From an uncultured Clostridia bacterium (GTDB taxonomy: Bacteria > Bacillota > Clostridia > Oscillospirales > Acutalibacteraceae), in NCBI GenBank assembly GCA_945868935.1, contig CAMBNE010000106.1, positions 1 to 5,297 on the forward strand: a stretch of 5,297 nt of DNA, read 5' to 3'. Under the pieces are notes generated by a model. It had not been told where the DNA came from. It did no database searches and was given only the letters and a program-made list of their open reading frames with translations. The first letter of the stretch is position 1, and each line of letters starts with the position of its first letter. The position numbers and the translations under genes were made by a program. Below, piece by piece: positions 1 through 4,894 of this stretch.

Positions 1-24
1 ATTACAGCTAACCTATGGGTAATC

Positions 25-44
25 GGAACGGTCAAGACCGTTCC
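25..44. repeat. Perfect inverted repeat (9-bp arms, 2-base loop)
   Basis: The arms GGAACGGTC and GACCGTTCC are exact complements around AA. Outside them TAAT (20-23) and ATTA (49-52) can also pair across an asymmetric internal loop. Read on the minus strand, the element is preceded by TGTAGGG. Short GC-rich palindromes next to such a sequence recur between genes in some Ruminococcus-type genomes (recalled, not searched), so it may be a dispersed intergenic repeat. There is no T-run on either side, so a terminator role is unlikely. Confidence 0.7.
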
Positions 45-76
45 CTACATTAGTTTAAAATACAAAAATCAACACC

Positions 77-91
77 TGCGGCAACGCCGCA
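77..91. repeat. Short GC-rich hairpin, 6-bp arms
   Basis: TGCGGC and GCCGCA pair around an AAC loop. It is a compact GC-rich hairpin inside AT-rich DNA, 32 bp from the larger palindrome at 25-44. It is followed by ATATAAATAAATT on the plus strand, not a T-run. It is probably part of the same patchwork of intergenic repeats; function unknown. Confidence 0.55.
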
Positions 92-150
92 TATAAATAA
101 ATTCGGGCACTATACTTTTGAATTATCGCAATCTATCCTCTCGACCTTAA

Positions 151-178
151 TTCCGAATTACGCATTCCGAATTCCGCA
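151..178. repeat. Tandem 14-bp direct repeat, two copies
   Basis: Two adjacent 14-bp units, TTCCGAATTACGCA (151-164) and TTCCGAATTCCGCA (165-178), differ at one base. A third partial TTCCGAATT-like phase is hinted at by the preceding TTAA. The unit contains no obvious regulator site and no coding potential. It looks like a small intergenic repeat. Confidence 0.7.
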
Positions 179-231
179 TTTAAATAAATTTTGGTTTGCT
201 TAAACGGATAACCTTTTCTGTCCTTTCTTTT

Positions 232-260
232 ATTGTAGCACACTTATCTGCAAATGCAAA
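232..260 (-). promoter_or_regulatory. Promoter-like sequence pointing left
   Basis: On the minus strand TTTGCA (255-260) is followed after 17 bases by TACAAT (232-237), close to a sigma-A -35/-10 pair. It lies just past the terminator of the CotH-family gene, so it would start a separate transcript into bases below 230. No start codon with a ribosome binding site follows within the window, so the target would be off the left edge. AT-rich DNA gives such matches by chance, so this is a candidate only. Confidence 0.3.
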
Positions 261-296
261 AAGTGTGCAAGCTGTTTTTTAACTTACACACTTTTT
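258..296 (-). terminator. Intrinsic terminator of the CotH-family gene (probably bidirectional)
   Basis: A perfect 10-bp inverted repeat, AAAAAGTGTG (258-267) and CACACTTTTT (287-296), extends inward by three more pairs after one mismatch, leaving an 11-base loop. In the direction of the upstream gene the stem ends in a five-T run, as in factor-independent terminators. The matching A-run on the other side means it could also stop plus-strand transcription. It begins 56 bases after the stop codon of the CotH-family gene. Confidence 0.75.
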
Positions 297-303
297 ACGA
301 TAT

Positions 304-325
304 CCTTACCGAGGAGAAGGTAAGG
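304..325 (-). other. Hairpin in the 3' untranslated region
   Basis: CCTTACC (304-310) and GGTAAGG (319-325) form a 7-bp stem with an 8-base loop, 26 bases after the stop codon of the CotH-family gene and just before its terminator. No T-run follows on the minus strand, so it is more likely a 3'-end stabilising stem or an accessory to the terminator than a terminator itself. Confidence 0.45.
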
Positions 326-351
326 GGATAGTTTGTTAAATATCTGTGGGT

Positions 352-3162
352 TTATTCGTCGAAAAATTCTGAAATACGAATACGCTCGTCACTCTCGTTT
401 AATGCAAGCAGCTGTTCTTTTGCAGCTTCAATAATGATATAACCGTAAAAATCATCATATTCATTGTACGATGTGCTGCTAAAATAATTATTCATAATTC
501 TGTGATACTGGGGATTATACGAAACACTTTCTTCATCTATATCATATAGACTGATTATTACATTGAACTTCTCATCTGGGCTTGCATTATTTACTTTTTC
601 AGCAAGATAGCTGTCAACAAATCCATACTCATATTCACTATTTGATGAGGAATAGTAAATACAATAGCCGTTCGGGTCTTCGTTAAGTGCAACAAGCTGT
701 GCCTTGGTTGCGTACACTTTCAGTTTGTTGTATTCACTATCATAAAGATACTTGTCCGTGTTATCAAGATATGTATAGAGAAAATTGTTGACATCAATAT
801 CATCACTAAGAGAGATAAAAACAAAAAATTTATCTGTATCAGCAGCATTTTCCATATCAGCAAGCAGCTGCTCGCTTACAATTCCCCATTTTGGCTCATA
901 TACAGGGTATGATATGTAAATGCTGTCACCGTAACTGTTTGCAATATCCAGTAAGGTTTCCTTTGATAATGATGTATCAATATATCCTTTTTCAGCCGCA
1001 TAGGTATAATAATTATCTTCAGACAGATATTTCTCAATTATACTGTCAGCCAATGCGTCATTGTTGTCACTCAGAAGTGAAATTCTGACATAATAACAAA
1101 CGTCATCAATTCCAAAGCGTTCATTTTCTTTGATTTCATCGGCAATTTCAGATGAAATATTGGATGGGAGCTGGTTTTTAAAATAATCCCCCAGCTTTGA
1201 AGATAAGCCTGCAAGGTATTTCTGAATATCTGTTGCATCGTCAATACTGATATTCTTATCTTCTGTAACGTCAGTGACCTTGAGCTGGGAGCTTTCAAAT
1301 TGTGTGATGTCCGCAATATATTTCTGAATCAAGGTTACATCAGTAATACTTATTTCACCATTGAGGTCTGCATCGCCCAAAATATATTCTGCCTGAACAT
1401 TGTCAGGATAGAACTGCTCACTCAGCCATGCAGTTCTGCCCTGCATCCAATCAACTGCATAGTCATACATTCCGTTAAAGTTATTATCATATGTCTTTTT
1501 AGCTGTTGTCATCATTTTGTGAGTATCGGAATCATATTCTGCTGTTGTCAGCTTTGTATGGTCAGCAATCCAGCTGTTACTTGTTTTTAACTTCCAGCCG
1601 CTCTGATAGTTCATTTCTGCACTATCTGCGATAAGGCTGTAATACTGTTTGTATGACTTCATAATGCCGTTATCCGTTTTGCCAAAAAGATCGTTGAGTG
1701 CAGGAACAAAATCATCAAACCATATCTGCGGTATGGCATTAAGCACATAATCATTCTCCGAAATATAGGCTATTAAATTGCAGCCATCATAACTAAACTT
1801 GTGTTTACACCACCAGCCTGTATATTCTTCGTAATCGTCAACAAGCATAGACTGAAGTTCCTCGCTGATGCCTTTAGCATTACCGAGTGAATTGTCATAA
1901 TCCCATACAGGTGAGCCGAAGAATTTATACGTACCGTTTTCATCCTGTTTCCAGGTAAAGAATAAGCTTGAAACGCCGGAATCCCAGTTTTTACCGATTT
2001 CATTTATAAGATACAGCTTTGCAACAGAATCAATGTCTGCAATCTTTGAGATATCCTTATATTCAAATAAGGAAGTATAAAACTTATTGAATTTTTTCCT
2101 TACATAAGCCTTAACTTCATTATATCCTGTATCGCCTTCATTAAGTTCAGGTGATTTAATTGTAACTTTTATTGAGTTGCAGGTTACATAGTAATCCTCG
2201 CCGTCTGTTGCATTAGGGTCAATTTCACATACAAATGGAAAATCGGTATTCACCGTGCCGTCTTCAATAAGATATGCCTCATCGTCAATATCGTTAATCA
2301 GGTTGTTTTTGCCAACCTCGATTTTCTCGCACATTTGATAGGAACCCCAGTAAAATCCATTGACATAAAAATCAACATAACGTGAATCGGAAGCATATGG
2401 CATACCTACAGCGTCTGAAAGGTCATAGAGAAATCTGTTTCTTGAAAGAGAGTCATCCTGATAATTCGCAAGGATTGAATATTTTTTGCCCTTACTCATT
2501 CCTGCAATGCTTACATTATCACTGTATGTAATATTGTACGACTTTTTAGGCATTGTCCAGGTTGTGTTGCCTCTGCCTTTAATCTTTTTGATTGAAGTAT
2601 TATCAACGCTTCCGCCAGGCTCTACGATTGCTCCTGTTGCCGCAGCACTTCTCGACTTATCCTTATTAAGATAGGTCATAAGATTTGTGCCGTTGCCGTC
2701 TGCATCTGAATTATTAATATATATTCCTGCCTCTGCATTTGATTTCATAAACTTCAGGGTATAGTTTTTGTTGTCAGCAGTAACACTGTAGCTTTTGCCG
2801 ACTTCATAGTTAATCTGAGCTGTTTCGCCAGCCGCAATTTCCGTGCCGTTTACAGTTACAGGCTCGGAATAGGCATTGTAAATATCAGCCTTGCTGTTAT
2901 CGGCAGATACCGGCAAAAAGAAATATTTTACTGATGAATTGGACTCTTTTAAATTTGTAAGATGCTCACTCTGCCATGACTGCCAAGCCTCGGTGTCGGC
3001 GGAATTAAGAACGCCGTGAGCATAAAGAGCCGGTGTGGTGTCAAACGATATTGTTGTTCCGTCTGATACACTAATGGCATTGTCTTCTAACGCTCCGACA
3101 GATACAGCAGCCGTACTCATCATAAGCAAAACAACAAGAATGGACGCAAAGATTCTTTTCAT
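352..3162 (-). CDS. Secreted CotH-family kinase-like protein with dockerin and three C-terminal repeats
   Basis: Start: Met at 3162 follows AAAGGAG by 8 bases and opens a clear signal peptide (MKRIFASILVVLL..., likely cut after VGA, residue 24). An in-frame ATG at 3195 would only add 11 residues upstream of that ribosome binding site. Residues ~80-155 resemble the cadherin-like beta domain often found before CotH domains (FFLPVSAD, VNGTEIAAG). The CotH domain spans ~190-585: GRGNTTW (196-202), KKSY (206-209), NYQDDSLSRN (233-242), YQMCEKI (275-281), NWD (392-394) and WDYDNSLGN (420-428), whose acidic residues are candidate metal ligands. CotH proteins are atypical, Fam20-like kinases; B. subtilis CotH phosphorylates spore-coat proteins. 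Here the signal peptide and a dockerin (596-653) point instead to an extracellular, cohesin-bound role. The tail (670-936) carries three related modules. At 936 residues it is far longer than B. subtilis CotH. Substrate unknown; activity inferred. It appears monocistronic, with its own terminator. Confidence 0.92.
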   Translation of the reverse strand: MKRIFASILVVLLMMSTAAVSVGALEDNAISVSDGTTISFDTTPALYAHGVLNSADTEAWQSWQSEHLTNLKESNSSVKYFFLPVSADNSKADIYNAYSEPVTVNGTEIAAGETAQINYEVGKSYSVTADNKNYTLKFMKSNAEAGIYINNSDADGNGTNLMTYLNKDKSRSAAATGAIVEPGGSVDNTSIKKIKGRGNTTWTMPKKSYNITYSDNVSIAGMSKGKKYSILANYQDDSLSRNRFLYDLSDAVGMPYASDSRYVDFYVNGFYWGSYQMCEKIEVGKNNLINDIDDEAYLIEDGTVNTDFPFVCEIDPNATDGEDYYVTCNSIKVTIKSPELNEGDTGYNEVKAYVRKKFNKFYTSLFEYKDISKIADIDSVAKLYLINEIGKNWDSGVSSLFFTWKQDENGTYKFFGSPVWDYDNSLGNAKGISEELQSMLVDDYEEYTGWWCKHKFSYDGCNLIAYISENDYVLNAIPQIWFDDFVPALNDLFGKTDNGIMKSYKQYYSLIADSAEMNYQSGWKLKTSNSWIADHTKLTTAEYDSDTHKMMTTAKKTYDNNFNGMYDYAVDWMQGRTAWLSEQFYPDNVQAEYILGDADLNGEISITDVTLIQKYIADITQFESSQLKVTDVTEDKNISIDDATDIQKYLAGLSSKLGDYFKNQLPSNISSEIADEIKENERFGIDDVCYYVRISLLSDNNDALADSIIEKYLSEDNYYTYAAEKGYIDTSLSKETLLDIANSYGDSIYISYPVYEPKWGIVSEQLLADMENAADTDKFFVFISLSDDIDVNNFLYTYLDNTDKYLYDSEYNKLKVYATKAQLVALNEDPNGYCIYYSSSNSEYEYGFVDSYLAEKVNNASPDEKFNVIISLYDIDEESVSYNPQYHRIMNNYFSSTSYNEYDDFYGYIIIEAAKEQLLALNESDERIRISEFFDE
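355..1155 (-). repeat. Three tandem ~85-residue protein modules at the C-terminus, I9-propeptide-like
   Basis: Three divergent units follow the dockerin: residues 670-752 (bases 907-1155), 763-839 (646-876) and 850-936 (355-615). Each has a short amphipathic helix, then a strand ending in ISL (YYVRISL, FFVFISL, FNVIISL), an acidic and tyrosine-rich middle, then a helix-strand: KETLLDIANSYGDSIYIS, KAQLVALNEDPNGYCIYYS, KEQLLALNESDERIRIS. The first motif recurs at 89- and 87-residue spacing. The pattern strand, variable region, strand, 'K.QL.AL..' helix and last strand resembles the ferredoxin-like fold of peptidase inhibitor I9 (subtilisin propeptides). The repeat is read directly; the I9 relationship is an inference by eye. 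Confidence 0.65.
1204..1377 (-). other. Dockerin domain (two EF-hand-like calcium loops) within the CotH-family protein
   Basis: Residues 596-653 contain two copies of the calcium-loop plus F-helix unit that defines dockerins. Loop 1 is DADLNGEISITD (597-608), with D, D, N and D at loop positions 1, 3, 5 and 12; helix TLIQKYIADI follows. Loop 2 is DVTEDKNISIDD (631-642), with D, T, D and D at the same positions; helix ATDIQKYLAGL follows. Position 6 is the usual Gly in loop 1 but Lys in loop 2. Dockerins dock on cohesin modules of scaffold or cell-surface proteins. It sits inside the chain, with about 280 residues after it, instead of at the C-terminus where dockerins are often found. Confidence 0.9.
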
Positions 3163-3170
3163 TTTTACCT

Positions 3171-3177
3171 CTCCTTT
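3171..3177 (-). promoter_or_regulatory. Ribosome binding site that fixes the CotH-family start
   Basis: AAAGGAG on the minus strand lies 8 bases before the ATG at 3162. It falls inside the reading frame of the longer alternative that would begin at 3195, which has no comparable site before it, and so selects the start that opens directly into the signal peptide. Confidence 0.85.
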
Positions 3178-3181
3178 ACAA

Positions 3182-3201
3182 ATATATGTTCGCACATATA
3201 T
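3182..3201 (-). other. Hairpin in the 5' leader next to the ribosome binding site
   Basis: ATATATG (3182-3188) and CATATAT (3195-3201) pair around a 6-base loop, four bases upstream of the AAAGGAG site of the CotH-family gene. All stem pairs but one are A-T, so the structure is weak. It is followed further upstream by a 12-bp A/T palindrome (3208-3219). It may affect mRNA stability or may simply reflect base composition. Confidence 0.35.
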
Positions 3202-3280
3202 ATTTATATATTTAAATATTTATATCTTTCTATCTTTTATTTTTTGTTAAAACTTGTCCTAAAATACCTTTGTGTGTTCT

Positions 3281-3290
3281 GAAGCGCTTC
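3281..3290. promoter_or_regulatory. GAAGCGCTTC palindrome, LacI-family-type operator candidate
   Basis: This is a perfect 10-bp palindrome 119 bases upstream of the CotH-family start codon. Its AAGCGCTT core with a central CG is typical of LacI-family operators, including CcpA catabolite-response (cre) sites. Compared with the cre consensus TGNAANCGNWNNCW, the outer positions match poorly (about three mismatches), so a sugar-specific LacI-type regulator is as likely as CcpA. It is the only GC-rich palindrome in the upstream region. No convincing -35/-10 pair could be placed next to it. Confidence 0.4.
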
Positions 3291-3386
3291 TATTAATATA
3301 AACAGTCAATTATCTGATTTGGGTGCATAATTTTTTGATTTTTTGTTTAATGATGTAATACAACAAGAAAATCTGAACCAAAAGCA

Positions 3387-3413
3387 AAAGCGACCGTTTA
3401 AGGTGGTCGCTTT
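3387..3413 (-). terminator. Intrinsic terminator of the WYL regulator gene
   Basis: AAAGCGACC (3387-3395) and GGTCGCTTT (3405-3413) form a perfect 9-bp stem with a 9-base loop. Read on the minus strand the stem is followed by TGCTTTTGG, giving a broken T-rich tail. It starts 100 bases past the stop codon of the WYL gene. It separates that transcript from the CotH-family gene, which argues against an operon. The plus-strand side has only three Ts, so the minus direction is preferred. Confidence 0.7.
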
Positions 3414-3512
3414 ACTGATTATTATAAAATTCAGACCTGAGTTGATGATTACTCAAGCAATAAAATTCTGTTATAAATCCGCTCGTCATTTTCAAAAATA
3501 AAAACTTGAAAT

Positions 3513-4712
3513 TTACTTATTCATATATTTTCTGTTAAGATTCATAACCTTTTCAATAACCATATTTCTGACCGACTCGGGTTCGATAACCTCTACCCTG
3601 TCGCTGTACTGCAACGCCCAGTTTACCATAGCGTACGGACTGCACTTTACTTCAACTATATCGTCATAGGGCTCAGTTTCTTCTGTTCTTATGTATTTGA
3701 ATGTATCGCCGAACCAATCGTACATAAATGTATAATCAGCTCGCATAGGCTTTGAAGGATTATCCTTTTCTTTCGGACTTTTTACTCTTAATTTAATCTT
3801 TACGGGGTTATCAAATGACATATTCAGGTGAGATAGCTGAAAATCCTCGCTCCAAGACTGAGGAAGATTATCAACTCTCCACTTGCTGACTGACGGAATT
3901 CCGTTGATATTATGCTTTTCATCGCGCTCGGGAATTTCTATCTCAGTCATCAAATCAATACGCCATATCGACATATTTCTGATTGTTTTCTCACTGAAAA
4001 CAAGCTCCTTACACGCAAGCAGATAGTACCTTCCACCGCTTGCAACAATATAATACGGACTGACAACGTCTTTATTTTGGTGATTCGGCACAAGCTGTTT
4101 GTTCCTGTCATAGCCGTTAAAAGTAAAGCAGATTTGCACACCGTCATCAATCGCGCGCTGAATTGTCAGAAGATTTTTACGCAGAATTTCTCTGTCGGCA
4201 AGCACGGGCTCTTTTACTCTGCAAATATTCTTTGCGCCTTTTTTATAGAATTTAGTTGTCAGGTTTTTTTCAATCTTTTCAATTATCCTGTTCGCCGACT
4301 CGGTATCTACCGTTTTTGAAAACAAAACGCTTTCAATAAGAGTGTTAATTTCGTCATACGAGAAAGTGTGATTATAATACAGTCCTCGGATTCTCATTGT
4401 CTGATTATCTTCATCTTCTTCAAAGTCGCTTTCATCAAGTGAATTTTCGCCGTACTTTTTGATAAAATCTTTAAAAACAAGCTTCCATTCGTTCTCAGGC
4501 TTTACGCCGTATTCATCAGAATTCAAAGCCGTAGCCGTTTTTACAATTGTATCGTTGTAGGTTTCCTTGTCACCTAAATACGGCTCAATATCAGGCTCCC
4601 TTCGCAGAGCCGCCTGTGTAACAGTATGCTCGCTGTCGGAATTTACTTTTAAATATTCCAGTATCTTAAACGCTCTTTCAAGCTTTGAATATCTTTCTTT
4701 TTCTTCTTTCAT
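3513..4712 (-). CDS. WYL-domain transcriptional regulator
   Basis: A DNA-binding regulator of the helix-turn-helix/WYL class. The ATG at 4712 follows GGAGG by 8 bases. Residues ~8-110 form a helix-rich N-terminal region that fits a winged helix-turn-helix (LERAFKILEYL, then TVTQAALRRE), ending in an acidic linker (97-103). Residues ~178-258 are the WYL domain: FTFNGYDRNKQLVPN, SPYYIV, GGRYYLLA (226-233, the WYL-equivalent strand) and WRIDL (250-254), which carries the family's conserved Arg. Residues ~303-395 match the WCX extension (IKLRV, WFGDTF, a VEVKCSPYAMVNWALQYSD stretch, VEVIEP). The length of 399 is ordinary for the group. WYL domains are thought to sense nucleic-acid or nucleotide ligands; PafBC, BrxR and CapW are known examples, the last two controlling defence loci. 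The gene diverges from the unknown gene at 4895 with 182 bases between them, suggesting it regulates that gene and possibly itself. Ligand and target are inferred. Confidence 0.93.
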   Translation of the reverse strand: MKEEKERYSKLERAFKILEYLKVNSDSEHTVTQAALRREPDIEPYLGDKETYNDTIVKTATALNSDEYGVKPENEWKLVFKDFIKKYGENSLDESDFEEDEDNQTMRIRGLYYNHTFSYDEINTLIESVLFSKTVDTESANRIIEKIEKNLTTKFYKKGAKNICRVKEPVLADREILRKNLLTIQRAIDDGVQICFTFNGYDRNKQLVPNHQNKDVVSPYYIVASGGRYYLLACKELVFSEKTIRNMSIWRIDLMTEIEIPERDEKHNINGIPSVSKWRVDNLPQSWSEDFQLSHLNMSFDNPVKIKLRVKSPKEKDNPSKPMRADYTFMYDWFGDTFKYIRTEETEPYDDIVEVKCSPYAMVNWALQYSDRVEVIEPESVRNMVIEKVMNLNRKYMNK

Positions 4713-4737
4713 GTTCTTTTCCTCCGTTTCTGAATTT

Positions 4738-4769
4738 ATTGTACCATAAATTTACTCGGTTTTTTCCAA
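4738..4769 (-). promoter_or_regulatory. Probable promoter of the WYL gene (extended -10)
   Basis: On the minus strand TACAAT (4738-4743) is preceded by TGG, giving the extended -10 form TGnTACAAT (4738-4746). The best -35-like hexamer, TTGGAA (4764-4769), is 20 bases away, too far for an ideal pair, so the extended -10 probably carries the promoter. Transcription would start near 4731, leaving a leader of about 20 bases before the ATG at 4712. Confidence 0.5.
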
Positions 4770-4817
4770 CTTTCTGCAAAAATTTTAAATAAAAAATTTT
4801 TCATAATTAAATTTTAA

Positions 4818-4831
4818 GCGGAAATTTCCGC
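4818..4831. promoter_or_regulatory. Perfect 14-bp palindrome at the -35 position, operator candidate
   Basis: GCGGAAATTTCCGC is its own reverse complement and is the only GC-flanked palindrome in the divergent spacer. Its centre lies 19-20 bases upstream of the TATAAT of the plus-strand gene, exactly where a -35 element would be, and no canonical -35 is present. A regulator bound here could replace the -35 contact or block polymerase. The WYL protein encoded next door is the obvious candidate ligand. It is also 106 bases from the WYL start codon, so autoregulation is possible. Confidence 0.5.
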
Positions 4832-4836
4832 CTAAT

Positions 4837-4858
4837 ACATTGATATAATAATCAATGT
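4837..4858. promoter_or_regulatory. Inverted repeat enclosing the -10, repressor-site candidate
   Basis: ACATTGAT (4837-4844) and ATCAATGT (4851-4858) are exact complements separated by six bases, and they overlap and frame the TATAAT box. A dimeric protein bound here would cover the -10 and start site. The sequence differs from the 14-bp palindrome just upstream, so two different proteins, or two binding modes, may be involved. Confidence 0.45.
4841..4849 (+). promoter_or_regulatory. Extended -10 promoter of the unknown plus-strand gene
   Basis: TGATATAAT is a perfect extended -10 (TGn plus TATAAT at 4844-4849). The -35 position holds the GCGGAAATTTCCGC palindrome in place of a TTGACA-like hexamer. 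Transcription would begin around 4856, about 39 bases before the start codon at 4895, which is preceded by a strong ribosome binding site. Confidence 0.65.
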
Positions 4859-4894
4859 CAGCTGAACAAATGGAGATTAAAAAGGAGAATTGCT

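Larger units (their letters stand above)
1..231. other. Non-coding repeat-bearing spacer at the left edge
   Basis: I find no credible gene on either strand. The longest minus-strand frames starting with ATG here are under about a dozen codons and carry no ribosome binding site. The stretch holds the palindrome at 25-44, the hairpin at 77-91 and the tandem repeat at 151-178, separated by AT-rich DNA. The neighbouring gene to the left lies outside the window. Confidence 0.6.
3163..3512. other. Spacer between the WYL and CotH-family genes
   Basis: These 350 bases contain no gene on either strand. In minus-strand order they hold the terminator of the WYL gene (3387-3413), an AT-rich stretch with the GAAGCGCTTC palindrome (3281-3290), and a strongly A/T leader with a weak hairpin before the CotH-family ribosome binding site. 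A TTGACT hexamer occurs on the minus strand at 3304-3309, but no -10 sits at the right distance, so the promoter is not assigned. Confidence 0.6.

Noticed and set aside
25..44. The left-edge palindrome as a transcription terminator
   Set aside because: Neither arm is followed by a T-run on either strand, so it is listed as a repeat.
891..2674. Several 60-96-codon open frames on both strands within the CotH-family gene
   Set aside because: All overlap conserved domain coding of the 936-residue protein, lack ribosome binding sites and show no recognisable motif.
3163..3195. Longer start for the CotH-family protein at the ATG at 3195, adding 11 residues
   Set aside because: The added codons run through the ribosome binding site of the inner ATG and put charged residues before a signal peptide that begins perfectly at 3162; no ribosome binding site precedes 3195.
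3208..3219. 12-bp A/T palindrome in the leader of the CotH-family gene as an operator
   Set aside because: It lies in almost pure A/T sequence where such palindromes are expected by chance, and nothing else supports a binding site.
3304..3309. TTGACT on the minus strand as the -35 of the CotH-family promoter
   Set aside because: No -10-like hexamer lies 15-19 bases downstream; that position is occupied by the GC-rich GAAGCGCTTC palindrome.
3912..4319. A 135-codon open frame on the plus strand inside the WYL gene
   Set aside because: It lies wholly antisense to a well-supported WYL protein, has no ribosome binding site, and its composition (Ile/Phe/Cys-rich) is that of a reverse-frame artefact.
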